A stretch of DNA of 64,000 nucleotides from contig JAKSZT010054334.1 of NCBI GenBank assembly GCA_026826555.1, forward strand, positions 29,980,447-30,044,446, given 5' to 3'. How positions within the stretch are numbered: position 1 is the stretch's first letter; each line of letters opens with the position of its first letter. Below, piece by piece: positions 35,036-46,277 of this stretch. A program made the position numbers and the translations under genes. Under the pieces are notes generated by a model. The model saw only the letters and a list, made by a program, of their open reading frames with translations, had not been told where the DNA came from and ran no database searches. This DNA is from Tolypeutes matacus (Eukaryota; Chordata; Mammalia; Cingulata; Chlamyphoridae).

Positions 35036-36978
35036 ACAAAAGGAAATATACATATGAACTAAGTATATTATGTGAAATATAAATATATTATGTGAAATAT
35101 AAATATGTGAAATACGAATATGGGTAGAATTGTATGTATAAGACCATTTTTCCTTGAAGCTGAACAAATGTAAGTTAATACTACACAATGTTAATATCAG
35201 ACAAAAAAAAATTATACTAAGTGAAGGAGACCAGATACAGAGTACTACATATTGTATGATTCCATTTATATAATATGTAAATATAAATCAATTCATAAAG
35301 AGAAAAGATTCGTTTTTATGTAGGTCTGAGGAATGAATGCTAAGGGGTTTGGAGTCTTTCTTTTTGGAGTAATGAAATTGTTCTAGAATTTTTAAGATGA
35401 TGAATGTACAACATTGTGATTATATTAAAAGCCACCGATTATATACTTTGGATAAAATAGCCAGAAACATCAGGTATGCACAGTGTGGGAAGCATAGTTA
35501 GATTGAGAGGTAAGGAACTTTCTTGTTTGTTTCTTTAAATTATTATTATTTTTGGAATAATGAAAATGCTCTAATAATGATTGAAGCGATGAATGTACAA
35601 CTATGTGATTATAGCAAATACCATTGATTGTACACCTTGGAGGAATTGTTTGCTTTACTAATAGGTATCAATAAAATTGATTAAAAAACATCAACAACAA
35701 CAAAAAACACCAATGGAGTGACACTTGGTTGAAAGAAATCAGATCAGCCTCATCCCATAGAGCCTGTGGGTTCTGAAGGTGATATTCAAGATCTTCTAGA
35801 ATAGATAAGTTATCAACAAACAGAGATAGGCAATATTAAAGGTACAAAAAGGAAACAGACATATAAAAATTAAGGATGGATAAATAAATAAATAACACAT
35901 TAAATAACTAAAATTTTCAAATACAGGAAGCAAAAATATATAGTAGCCCAGTATGACTATAATATGAGAGTGTAGTGTCACAAGGCTAAGCCTGAAAATA
36001 CAGTCTGGTGACAAGGTAAGGGGAGATTAGAAAGCCAAGCTAAGAGGTTTGGTTTTATCCAGTTAGTTAAAAGCACTGAAGAAACCAATGGAGTTTCAAA
36101 ATAACAGCTGTGATGTGGGAAGATTCTGTTCAACACAGGAAAGAGAAAAGAAACAGAATTGCTTCTTAGAGAACTTTTTCACAAAGAGTTCAGGAGGGAA
36201 AGAATGAGGACCTAAACTGGAGTGTTGGGAGTGGGAGAAGGAACAGAAAGAAGACACAAGTAAGAAATGTTTCAGGGGTAACATCCATACACTGATGGCT
36301 GAAGTACAAGGAAGGCCAACAGGTTAGGCATGGCAGACTTTACGAGCCTAAATAAGGGTAGAAACGCAACCTAATTAGCCCAAAAATGGTTTCCTAAGCA
36401 TTTGCCTCACAAATGACACCTTTAACTGTGCTGGGTACTGGGCACACAGAGATGAGTTAGACAATGGACACAAACCACTCAGGGACTTGACAGACCCACG
36501 AAGGAAGAAAAAAAGTAAACTACCATTCCTACAACTCACAGTTAAAAACTGCTTAAAAATCAGAGTGATACAGGGGTGGGAGCTGTGTGAGGAGTGGGAG
36601 CCACAGATATTGAAGTGAAGGGATGGGGAGCATTCAGGAAACATGGTGCTGAAAAGAGGATTAGATCAGCAAGGGGAAATGGCTAAGCCAGAAAGGGATG
36701 ACATTTTGGAAGGAGAGGGCAAGAAATAGGCTTTGCACTTTGGATAATATGGAAAGGAGGGATGAGAGAAACAGTATGCTCACAGAAGTAGCTGGAAACA
36801 AAAATTATCCATATAAAAGAGTAAGTAAATGCCAAGGAGGCAGGATTTTGTTATTGAATGAGTATGTAATGAAAATCAGCCAAAAACCAGTTTCCTTTGG
36901 GATGTTAATTTAAACGTGAGTCTTTATCTTCCTCTTCTCTAGCCCAGATGGTGAAGCTGAAGATTTCAATTACTTCTA

Positions 36979-37004
36979 CGGGGGTGGGGTGGGGGTGGGG
37001 GGAG
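36979..37004 (+). repeat. G-rich run, possible G-quadruplex
   Basis: Contains four or more runs of 4-6 G separated by single T or A (gggggtggggtgggggtggg and onward). The spacing fits a stable intrastrand quadruplex. Whether it forms or matters is inference. Confidence 0.6.
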
Positions 37005-37116
37005 GTAGAATATGAGTGGGTGGAAGTATCAGGTTTTTCCATGCACTGTCTACAGATCTAATTAGTTTTGTGGTATTTATGGCTGATGTGAAGACATGCT
37101 TTTACAAGGCTATCTT

Positions 37117-37201
37117 GTTGACATTTGAAATATAATTATTTTGCTGACATTTAAAAATTAAAAGTTATTTTGGAGGCATTTAAAAATGCAATTATTTTGG
37201 T
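37117..37201 (+). repeat. Imperfect tandem repeat, about 28-bp unit, three copies
   Basis: Three units each built on gacattt(g/a)aaa...ttattttg: near 37117, 37143 and 37172. Unit lengths differ by a few bases. Confidence 0.6.
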
Positions 37202-37229
37202 TGCTGTCCCCAAAGAATGAAGCAAAATA

Positions 37230-37640
37230 TGATAACCTAGAATTATACATCCACACCATGAAACATAGTACAGTCATTAAATAGAATTAATTAGAGGTAT
37301 ACAATTTGACTTGAACAATTTCCACAAAGAAATGGTGAGCATGAAAAACAGGATAAGAAAAGTAAGTCTAATATTGTATGTGTTTGTGTACAACAAACCA
37401 CTGCAAAACTCCCTTTACTTGTATACTTATGCATATGTAAATTATTAATATATGAGCTTACAGAATATAAGGAACACATCTTAGGTTGTTTACAGTATTA
37501 CTATGAGTAGAGGGCTTTATGGGTGGAAGGAAGATAGGATGTGTGAAGCCAACACAAAAAGAAAAACAAATGAACGCACTTTAAAAATGGACTTGTATAA
37601 TAATCACATTTATAAATGCATGCAAAATTTTACATGTAGA
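37230..37640 (+). repeat. Old L1M-like 3' fragment
   Basis: Phrases acatccacaccatgaaacat, gtacagtcattaaatagaat, aatttccacaaagaaatggt and tgtgtttgtgtacaacaaac follow the order of old L1 3' regions (oligo of 'catacaatgg...cagccatt...' type). Diverged; no tail. Confidence 0.5.
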
Positions 37641-38379
37641 TCTAAGTGCATTTGGAATATGCTTATAAAGAAAATTGGTTTTAAAAGGGTAAAAGCATAA
37701 GCAAATTTAATAAGAAGGTATACTGAATTTCAAACAAGATGAAGGGGGAACAAAAATCTGGTTCTTTTTCAATTTATAACCCCATCAGAGATTATTTCTG
37801 TTTCTCCTTGTGTTCAAAGTCTTTGGAAACAGAGCTCCCTGAATATGTTAATTTTGTTTCATGTATAAGCTATTCCTGTGAAATCTCCTTTCCACCTCAG
37901 CTCCAATGGAAGAAAATTGACTTCTTTTTACCCATCGCAGAGTAATGTTTCAGAGGAGTTGTCATCCCGTTCTGATTAACTCATTCATTATTTGCTTTCT
38001 TCCTGCACTTGAAAGGCAGAACAACTTTAGTTGTGGACAAATGCCCAGCTTGACAGCACAGTTTCAAAGATTCCCTCCAAAACTGGATATTAAGTTGATT
38101 TGTATCCTTAGCTATGTTTCTGCAATAGTGTAGAACCTTCATCCATTTTGTTTTGTTTTCCCCAGCATTTATCAGCAAAGTAGTTACAAGCATCACACTA
38201 CATTAATGAAGAATTCCCCTTGGTCTCTTCCGCCATTACCAAGCTGGGGCAAATTTATGGACAGGTGACTAAAGCAGAGTTAGGACAACGGAAAGGAGGG
38301 ACAGCTTCCAGATGAGCAAATGAACAGGATAGTTTGTGATGTGCCTTTGCTCAGGTGCTAGAATATACTTTCCTCCATC
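37641..38379. other. Single-copy DNA
   Basis: Short open frames (37739-38133) have no recognisable domains. Nothing else identified. Confidence 0.4.
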
Positions 38380-38675
38380 ACTGCACACTCAAATCATTCT
38401 CGCTCCCAAGGCTCAGTTCAAGTGCTTCTCTTCTACCAAGCCCTCCCTGTTTCCTCCTTGGCTTCCGTTCTTCCTCATCTTTTCTATTGTACAACAGAAA
38501 TTAATTTGTACCTTTTACTGGCATTTATCACCTTCTACCTTATATAATACTTAAGTAGCCTGTTGTCTCCACCTTTAATCTTTGAAAAAGGAGTCCTTTC
38601 CTATCCAATCGTATTGCCCTGCCAACACCTTGCTAAAAAGTAAGATACTTGACAAATATTTGTTGACTGAATTAT
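38380..38675 (+). repeat. L2 LINE fragment
   Basis: Reads caaggctcagttcaagtgct, ctaccaagccctccctgttt, and ends at gacaaatatttgttgactga, the L2 3' region order. Confidence 0.75.
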
Positions 38676-39211
38676 CTCTTAGCTGAAAGAAGATGCTGGG
38701 CAGTCCAAGACAAGAGGGTCTTGGGGACTCCACAGGCAGTTGGATGCACACTCACAACAATGTTCTCTATCCAGAGATATTTTGATTGGAAACGTTCCCT
38801 TCCTCCTCAGAAAATTCCAGCCCTGCAGAGACATGATTACAAAGAGCCCACACCTCTTTCTTGTGGAGCAGAAAATTCTGTTCCTGCTGTGCCTTTTAAA
38901 ACCTAGCAGCATAATCAGTGTTGCATTTTTGCAATCTGTTGGTATTCTAAAAATGAGAACAATGACCTTTGTGTTAATTAATTGATACAAGAGCCTGCTG
39001 GGACTAGAAGAATAAGACTTAAGGGGACTTGAGATTATGATTTCCAGTCATAACTGTGGAGGTAATAATTAATGTCAATGATGATATCAAATAAACAAGT
39101 ATCCATAGTAATGTGCTTTTTAATCTTTACCTCTTGCTGAGATATTCTCAGGATTACCTAGCAGTATAATAACCACACCAAGGACTGTCCGGAAAAGTCT
39201 GGGAACATAGG
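38676..39211. other. Single-copy DNA
   Basis: Overlapping 61-103 codon frames on both strands at 38679-38990 have no recognised motif. No repeat identified. Confidence 0.4.
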
Positions 39212-39835
39212 TGTGGTAGTTTGAAACTGTATATACCCAGAAAATCATGTTCTTAATAGATATTGGATTATGTTTGTAATCTGGCCTGTTACTCTGGGCA
39301 TATTAGATTGTATTAGATTCAGAGGTTTCACTTTTACTTGACTAAATTAAGATTGGGGCTTTGATTTGGCCATGCCAGTAGGATGTTGAGTCCCCGCACC
39401 CTTGGTGGGCAGACACACACACACAGATGCACGTACACAAGAAGAGAGAGTGCTCCACAAACTCGTCCCGGGAAGAGAGATGAGCCTGATTGTCTACAGC
39501 TGAACTTGTGGAGAGACCAGAGCAGCTGAGCCCAGAAAGAAGCAAGTCCCGGGGAGAGTGACGAGCCTTATGCCAGCCTACAGCTGAGATGGGAAGAAAC
39601 TGGGACCATGGAGCCTTAAGAGGAAAGAGGAAGACGGAACCCTCATAGACATTGCCCAACATCTTGTGTCAACATGTGGCAACAGACTTTGGGTGAGAAA
39701 GTACGTTTTATGGTACCTTGAGTTGGACTCTTTAAAGCCTGGCAACTGTAAACTTCTACACCAAATAAATACCCTTTATAAAAGCCAATAGAGTTCTCGT
39801 ACTTTGCATCAGCACCCCTTTGGCTGACTAATACA
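39212..39835 (+). mobile_element. MaLR-like LTR, full-length reference copy
   Basis: Starts tgtggtagtttgaaactgta and ends ctttggctgactaatacaca-like, TG...CA ends. AATAAA in ccaaataaataccctttata about 60 bp before the end. 624 bp. ACTAATACA end is the ERVL-MaLR signature; the body differs from primate MST/THE1, so a xenarthran-lineage subfamily is likely. It carries a short (CA)n at 39412-39425. No convincing flanking duplication because another LTR fragment abuts at 39836. Confidence 0.82.
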
Positions 39836-40132
39836 CTGAGTCCTTTATAAGAGAATGAAATTCAAAACCAAAAAAAGCCACAGAAGCAAGAAGTTGAAAG
39901 CAAGGAAACCCAGAAGAGATGGGAGAGACCAGGAGACACTGCCATATACCTTGCGATATGACAGAGGAGTCCAGGATGACTGGCAACCAGTCTTAGGAGA
40001 GACAGCATCACATGATGATGACTTGATTTGGGCATTTTTCTCAGCCTCAAAACTGTAAGCTTATAAGCTAATAAATCCCCACTGTTAAAACCAATGCATT
40101 TAATGGTATCTGCTTTGAGCAGTTTAGCAAAC
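39836..40132 (+). mobile_element. MaLR-like LTR, 3' part only
   Basis: 3' end signatures: catcacatgatgatgacttg, tttctcagcctcaaaactgt, aagctaataaatccccactg, agtttagcaaactaaaatag. 5' part absent. Directly downstream of the full-length LTR, so that LTR probably inserted at or next to it. Confidence 0.75.
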
Positions 40133-40534
40133 TAAAATAGGGAAAATACTTTAGTGTACTTTTCATAGATGAACAAATGGACCCATTGTTTTAAAATTAG
40201 AGGCACATCACCTGGAAAGGTGCTTAAAGATTGAAGAAAAACATGGTGAGAGGAGGTGGTTGAGGACTAATCCTTCTCTAATACAGTCAGGCTGCTGGAG
40301 TTTGGACCTTGTGGTTACAGCTGTGACAGAACCTTTGGCTTATCCACACCTACTGAGATGGGTTCAGAAAGTGTAGGGAAGGCTGCAAGGAGAAATGGAA
40401 AATTGTTGATTCCTTGTTTCTTGCTCTAAAGTTTAATACCTAACTGGAAATAAATAGGTTTTGGGGGAAAGCAGATCACCCAAGCAGATCTCTTCAGCTA
40501 TTTCCCTTTTCAGGTAAATTTTGGTTGCCCTCCA
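40133..40534. other. Single-copy DNA
   Basis: No repeat or exon recognised. Confidence 0.4.
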
Positions 40535-41000
40535 TGATGGTTGATTATGTGTGTTAACTTGGTTAAGTTACGTCGTCCAGTTATTTGGTCAAACCCTGAC
40601 CTACTTTTTCCTAAAGAGGTATTTCATAGACGGAATTAACATCTACAATCTTTTGACCCTAAGTAAAAGACATTACCCTCCATAATGTGGGTACAACTCA
40701 TCTAATCAATTGGAGCTCTTAAAAGCAAGAACTGAGAGTTCCAGAGATGGATGAGAAGAATTTTCTTCTCAAGACCTCAATATCAACTCTTATTGGACTT
40801 TACAGCCTGCTAGCTTTCCCTAAGAAATTCAGACTCAGTGCTTCAATATTACCCTTACTAGAACTTCAGCCTATGGTCTGCCCTATACAATTCAGATTTG
40901 CCAGTCCCCACATCATGTGAGCCAGTCCCATATATGTATACACACACATACACACATATATCTGTTGTTTCTGTTTCTCTGGAGAATCCTGACTGATATA
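40535..41000 (+). mobile_element. MLT2-like ERVL LTR
   Basis: Order matches MLT2: tgatggttgattatgtgtgt, ccagttatttggtcaaaccc, ccctccataatgtgggtaca, ccagtccccacatcatgtga, an AC/TA-rich stretch at 40930-40965, ctctggagaatcctgactga at the 3' end. Confidence 0.85.
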
Positions 41001-41944
41001 CTCCTTTCTCTCATTTTAATGATGAGTACCCAAGCATTTATCTCAGAGAAAAGCCACACATTCTTCTCCTTCCACTACCATACTCAGAGCCCTTAGTATC
41101 ACCACCACGGAAGCTGTTGATTATTTTATTTGGTTCTGTTAGTATATTCTACTTCATGAAGAATTCATGGCGCCCCAAGGGATCTGTGTTGTGATAAGAG
41201 CCTGGCTTCCCAGAATTTATGGGTTCAAATATGAAGGGTGGAAAGAGGCCAAGGAAAGCAGGAGGGGTTCCTGGGCATTGGCCATGGTGAGTATATTCCC
41301 AGGGAACCTGTATGGCTGTAGTTGTTGCCATGTAACCCTGCCCCCCACCTCTTGGATTTTGCCGTTCATGTTTTTCTCTGCCTAAAATGCTAGTTGCAGG
41401 AATCCTCTATTTAAAATGTATCTAGGAGAGGGTTGAAGATTAAATCATTCTAATTTAGGTGTTAATTCATTATTTATCTGCCACTTGCAGGTGTGTTCAG
41501 ATGTGTAGGTGATAGGATTGAAGAGGAGGGAGAAGTGATTTTGGAGTCTGGAGCCTTTGGGTTAGGACAGACCTTGAGAGAGTGCCATGGTGGGAGGAGT
41601 ATAACATCAGCTAGTCATTGTTCATCTGGACATCTGGAGAAAGAAGCACAGGAGCTGAGAACTTAAAGAATAAAGAACTGTGGGAAGTACAAAGTCAAAC
41701 CATGCTTATTTCAGAATTTCACCTGGGGCTGGCACTACCTGTGACATCTAAAGGAATCCTCCTTTCCCTCCTCCTCCTTCCTATCCTTCTCCACCTCCTT
41801 TCTCACATCTTTGTCTCTCTTCTCCAACTGCCCTTCCTACCCCTCCTCCCTCTGCTAGAGCTCAGAGAGAGCTTTTGATACTATAATCCTGGTAGATTAT
41901 TGATCAAATAAAGCCATAAATGTATTAATGATGGAAGGGGGAAC
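41001..41944. other. Single-copy DNA with a polypyrimidine stretch
   Basis: 41757-41868 is strongly C/T rich (cctcctttccctcctcctcc and onward) and gives a leucine-rich chance frame. No exon supported. 41149-41385 frames on both strands overlap and have no motif. Confidence 0.45.
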
Positions 41945-42085
41945 TAGAGAGCATCAGCTCCTTCGCTGGCAAATAAGAAATGTGAAGCTCAAAGAAGGGA
42001 AGTCATCTAATTAGTAGAAGGTCATTCTGGGACTAGAATCTAAGTTTCCTGACTTCCAGTTAAATGTTATTTCTACTCCACAATA
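41945..42085 (-). repeat. MIR SINE
   Basis: Complement of MIR: atgtgaagctcaaagaaggg, attagtagaaggtcattctg, ggactagaatctaagtttcc, ctgacttcc. Confidence 0.7.
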
Positions 42086-43204
42086 GAATTTCCTGGGTAA
42101 GCAAAGAACTATATACCACTTATTATTTTACTCAAGTAAAAAAGAACATTGAACTGCCAGTTTTGTGCCAACATGGTGTTAAAAGCTGGAGATTAAGGTA
42201 AAGAAGAAATTGTTCTGCTCACAGTTAGCATAAACTATAGTAGAGGAGATTAGAATTGTACATAAACATATCACTATTGCTTTTAAAATAAATGTGTTTC
42301 TAATTTCAAAATGATTAATAAAAGCAAAACCATTCATTAGGTGGGGACAATTCACTTCTTTTTAAAAAGTACTTTATAGTTTTTTGTTCATTTTTCTTAA
42401 AATTAAAGAATCAAGTGTAAATTATCCATTTTACAGCTGTAGAAACAAAAGGAGGCCAAAGTCATTGCATGGATGACCCCAAATGCATTTTTTAGTTGGA
42501 TGAGGTGAATTCATTTTTCTATATGAGTTTGTTTATTCTTCATTCTACTTCAATTTCAAGATGAACTGATTACACATATGAAAGTGGAGATGCTTGAGGT
42601 AAAGAAAGGAATAACAACTGGAAAATCTTATTTATTGTTGATTCCTGGAAACCATATGGTGTGATTTCATTATTCCACTCACCTTCAATGACCCATATGG
42701 CCAAAACCATAGCTGTACATAAATGACGGAAAATAAGCTGAGATGTATATAAATATGTAACAGGTGTTCCACAGGCCATAACAGCACAGGGTGTATGAAA
42801 CCTAATGTTTAACATTAACAAGAGTCACAACACTGTACTTATACAGCTTTATCCGCATCCGTGTTACATCCTCCCTGCAACTGAAATTCCTCCCACATAC
42901 TTCCCAGAATGGGATGTTGGGTTGGTCTAGTAGAGTTAGTTATGGTTTCATACGAGCCCATGACAAGCCCTCCTGGGCAGTATGTGTCCAGCACCATTCC
43001 TGCCTTTTCTGCTCAGTTCAGCACAGTAATGCTGCTGATGGCAAAACTCACAGCTGTGCTGACAGCATCTGCCCGGTGGGGTGGAGCCAAAGCTGCTGCT
43101 ATTAGGTTTTGAGAGTACTGTGCATCCGGGGTACCCACCAGTGGCTAATGCTCTCTACCAACAAGGTCCATGGGAGAGAAATTACCATCTTTGCTTCCAG
43201 ACTG
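42086..43204. other. Single-copy DNA with a short MIR-like piece
   Basis: 42415-42480 (attttacagctgtagaaaca, ggaggccaaagtcattgcat) is a short MIR-like fragment on the minus strand. 42900-43130 is GC-richer with overlapping frames in all plus-strand frames, but no splice sites or domains that would support an exon. Confidence 0.4.
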
Positions 43205-43310
43205 GAGGGACTGGGCTCAGAAAGTCTGAGAAACTTGGCCAAAGTCACACAGCTAGGAAGTCGCAAAGCAGGATTAGAAACCAGTCAGACTGACGTAGAG
43301 TCTTTCTTCC
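43205..43310 (-). repeat. MIR SINE
   Basis: Complement of the MIR core: aacttggccaaagtcacaca, gctaggaagtcgcaaagcag, gattagaaaccagtcagact. Confidence 0.8.
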
Positions 43311-43576
43311 TAATAATTACACATAAATGCCATGGGTTTATGAGGCAAGTGGACATCAACACCTCTCTGGAGCCAGTCTTCCTGATGGCAAACTGGATCT
43401 CTGGAGCAGGGCATATAGTGTTAAGGAAGTAGAGTAGCTGTGGATTTGCATAAGCTTGACTGGTTTCGCATGAAATTTTTTGATTCAGTGAAATAGTAGG
43501 GAATGGAATTATCCTCTTTTGAAGAACAGTTAAGACAAAGAAAATCTATAACACACATGAAAGAAAGGAGGATTTA
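43311..43576. other. Single-copy DNA
   Basis: Nothing identified between the MIR and the composite DAS element. Confidence 0.4.
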
Positions 43577-43591
43577 AAAGGGCTCTAACTG

Positions 43592-44067
43592 TGCTGCCAG
43601 TCCCTGCGAGTAGGTACGCCGCCAGGCCCTATACGCGGGTGTGTCACCAGGCCCTGCAAGTTGGTGCACTGTCAGGCCCGCGCATGGGTGCTCCTCAGGC
43701 CCCACAAGCAGGTGCCCTGTCAGGCCCCACCGAGCCATGCAGCAAGATGATAACATAACAAGAGAGTGACACAAGGGAGAGCCAAGGTGAGACACACCAA
43801 AAAACCACTAACCAAGATGGTGCAGGTGGTAGGGTGCCTCTCTCCCACATTGGAGCTTCCTAGGATTGAATCCCAGTTAAGACAGGAGGAGAAGGATGAG
43901 AAGAGAGGGCAGGAAACAGACACAGAGAATTGTCCAGTGAATGGACACAAGAACAGCAAAATTGGGGTGGGGGGCTAAAAATGGATAAAAGTCAATAAAT
44001 AAATAAATCTTTAAAAAAAACAACTGTGATTCAATCATTCAATAAATATTTGAGCTCCAAAAAAAAA
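43592..44067 (+). mobile_element. Composite DAS-type SINE with a 25-bp tandem array
   Basis: A 476-bp insertion bracketed by a perfect 15-bp target duplication aaaagggctctaact (43577-43591 and 44068-44082). From 5' to 3': six GC-rich units of about 25 bp (43597-43745); a DAS-derived part (gcagcaagatgataacataa, acacaagggagagccaagg); a second DAS head (accaagatggtgcaggtgg ... gattgaatccc); a region with gaaacagacacagagaattg; and a tail with taaataaataaatcttt followed by poly(A). The order head-after-body suggests a rearranged or dimeric DAS. Confidence 0.82.
43597..43745 (+). repeat. GC-rich tandem array, six units of about 25 bp
   Basis: Units share (t/c)caggccc(c/t)..(a)ag..ggtg. Unit starts lie near 43597, 43622, 43648, 43673, 43696 and 43721. 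Contains several CpG (tacgccgcc, tacgcggg, cccgcgca). Forms the 5' end of the composite DAS insertion. Confidence 0.8.
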
Positions 44068-44082
44068 AAAAGGGCTCTAACT

Positions 44083-44366
44083 ACACAAGAGACTCCAGGT
44101 TAGTTTTGGCATGGTGGTCCCTTGACCAAATACAGTGCTGGAGAAGTGAGACAGGTTATTGCTCTTCTTCCCACTCCAGAGCCCTCTGGTTTAAGCAAAT
44201 AGAAAAGTCCCACCAGACTACCTGTAAGGTAGCCACAAATCCAGCTCCCCAGTCTGGAGACCCAGCAGCCTTCCAGGCTATTCCTGGACCAGCCTCTGGG
44301 GAAAGTTATGGCCATTCCCAGTCTCAGCAGGCACACTCTGAATGCTGTGTCACTAAGGTGACCCAG
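44083..44366. other. Single-copy GC-richer DNA
   Basis: Overlapping open frames on both strands (44100-44435), none with recognised domains. The right part extends into copy D. No exon is supported. Confidence 0.4.
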
Positions 44367-45461
44367 TCATGGGGTGCTGTCTCAGTGGGTGGAGGCCCAC
44401 ACAATAACCAAAAGAAAATTGTATTCCCATCCTGAGAAGTCCTACTACATTCTCTGATAGAGCAGCAAGAATCCCCTGAGTACATGGGCAGTGTCTAACG
44501 AAAGAGGACAGACCATTATGCCAGGCCCTTGATGGATGGTTGTACTTATGAACCTTTTCTTGTGAAATTGAAACTTAGCCTAGTATTATATATTGCCTAA
44601 GATTTACCTCCTGAAAGCCTCCTTGTTGCTCAAATGTGGCCTCTCTCTAAGCCAAACTCAGCATATAAACACACTACCTTCCCCCAGCATGGGGACATGA
44701 CCCCCAGGGATGAGCTCCCTGGCACCGAGGGTTTATTACCAAGCACTGACTAACAATGCATCTGGAAAAAGACCTTGAGTAAAAAGGGGAAATATTAAAA
44801 ACAAATGAGTTTTTATGGCTAGAGATTTCAAAGTGAGTTGGGAGGTCATTTCAGAGGTTACGCTTATGCATGTCTCAGCAGGATCTCATTGACTGCCACA
44901 ATAAACAGTGCCTCAAACAGCAGGGCTCCTTAGGACATCTAGGGACATCTAGACACTATAGGCAGGGAAGACAATCTCAGGAATTTGGCACACTGTCAGT
45001 GGGCCTTACTTTGGAATTTATGCTCCCCAATGAAACAAAGTTAGACTAATTTATAATTTCCCTACACATGGCTCTTCTGGCCCTTTTATTTGAACCTATA
45101 ATTAGCACTACACTTGTTAAATATATGTCCCAGAGACTTAAATCTTTGGTCCATTCATGTGCAGAGTTTCTGAGGAGAGGGAGAGGGAAGAATAGGTATA
45201 AGATGGGGGCATTTTTGGGACATTGAAATTGTCCTGCGTGACATTGCAATGATAGATACAGGCCATTATACATTTTGTCAAAACCTATAAAATTGTGCAT
45301 GGCAAAGTGTAAACTATAATGTAAACTATATTCCATGTTAGTAGCAATGCTTCAATATGTGTTCAACAATTGTAACAAATGTACCACACTAATGAAAGAT
45401 GTTGTTAATGGAGTAAAGTGTGGGAGGGTGAGGGGTAGAGGTATATGGGAATCCCCTATAT

Positions 45462-45661
45462 ACATTTTTAAAAATAGTTTTTTATTCATTCCCCCGCCCC
45501 CATGTCTCCCTCATCAGTCTGCTCATTGTCTCTGCTCATTGTGTGTACTCATTGTGTCCACTTGTTTTCTGCTCATCTTCTTTAGTAGGTACTGGGAACT
45601 GAACCTGGGACTTCCCATGTGGGAGATGGGCACCCAACCGCTTGAGCCATGTCTGCCCCTT
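45462..45661 (-). mobile_element. DAS SINE nested in copy D
   Basis: In complement: ggggcagacatggctcaagc, ggttgggtgcccatctccca, catgggaagtcccaggttca, then an A-rich end. Flanked by ccctatat on both sides (45454-45461, 45662-45669). Confidence 0.85.
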
Positions 45662-45670
45662 CCCTATATT

Positions 45671-45922
45671 TTTTTTTTTATTTTTTATTATGGGTAAAAA
45701 TCAAAATTCTCACAATACATACAAACATTTGCAAAATGATATATAAATATATATGCATATATGTGTATTTGCTTACAAAAATGTTATTTATATATATATA
45801 TATATATACATATATTTTAAGAGGTGCTTAGATTACCTAAAATATTACACGGAACCCACTGGGATTCCCATGTTGCCCACCTCCCACACCTCCCACCACA
45901 TCCCACACAAACATCTCCCACA
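45671..45922 (-). mobile_element. Fragment H of the poly(A) retroposon family, inverted in copy D
   Basis: The plus strand starts with T-rich sequence, then ttattatgggtaaaaatcaa. Its complement matches the long-tail 3' end of copy B (28500-28750): gggatgtggtgggaggtgtg, taatctaagcacct, gcatatatatttatatatca, ttttgatttttacccataat. An alternating TA run lies at about 45790-45811. It is the only minus-strand member seen. Confidence 0.82.
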
Positions 45923-46015
45923 GTGTGGCCCACCAACCTCAATGTTTGATGTAACATTTATGTAATCTAAAGCTTACTTTAAAAAATAATAAAATAAAAA
46001 AATAAGGTGACCCAG

Positions 46016-46277
46016 GAGCTCGGGGTATTCTCTCAACTCCAACCCCATCCACCCCACTGAGCACAGTGAGTATGTGGGGATCCTGGAGTCTAGGCATGTG
46101 AAGCTTTGAGCATTAATTTCAGGAGGTGAGAGTTATTTGGAATTTCCCCCATCTTTAAAGTCTGACAACTGAGAACATACATACACAGAACATATCGGGG
46201 TCACATATCGAAAATTAAGGAAGAAATGTTCAAAATTTCAAGTTTATTGCAACTTGGCATATACATGGCAACTCATC
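46016..46277. other. Single-copy DNA
   Basis: Nothing recognised between copy D and the MLT2-like LTR. Confidence 0.4.

Larger units (their letters stand above)
28798..35694 (+). mobile_element. L1 element #2, sense, essentially full length but dead
   Basis: 5'UTR about 28798-29497, broken ORF1 29498-30440, ORF2 30541-35035 interrupted by copy C (31911-32690), 3'UTR 35036-35694 ending gtatcaataaaattgattaa plus A. Same terminus as L1 #4 and the fragment at 62733. About 6.1 kb without the insert. Unlike L1 #1 its 5'UTR lacks the pyrimidine tract and is CpG-poor. The 5' boundary is approximate because copy B's A-rich tail abuts it. Confidence 0.85.
35695..37214. other. Mostly single-copy DNA with weak old repeats
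   Basis: 36420-36720 (gctgggtactgggcacacag, cagggacttgacagaccc, ggaaatggctaagccagaa) follows the order of an ancient mammalian interspersed repeat of the L2 type, but I cannot assign it firmly. A G-rich run lies at 36979-37004 and a 3-unit AT-rich repeat at 37117-37201. No coding exon is supported. Confidence 0.4.
44367..46002 (+). mobile_element. Poly(A) retroposon copy D, with two nested insertions
   Basis: Perfect 13-bp target duplication taaggtgacccag at 44354-44366 and 46003-46015. Body follows copy B from ctactacattctctgatag through tgctcaaatgtggcctctct, ggaaaaagaccttgagtaaa and ccacactaatgaaagatgtt. It is interrupted by a DAS SINE (45462-45661) and by inverted fragment H (45671-45922), then resumes with gatgtaacatttatgtaatc and ends in an A-rich tail. 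Confidence 0.88.

Noticed and set aside
43597..43745. 25-bp GC-rich repeats as a CRISPR array
   Set aside because: No unique spacers, units are adjacent and diverged, mammalian context; it is the 5' part of a retroposon.
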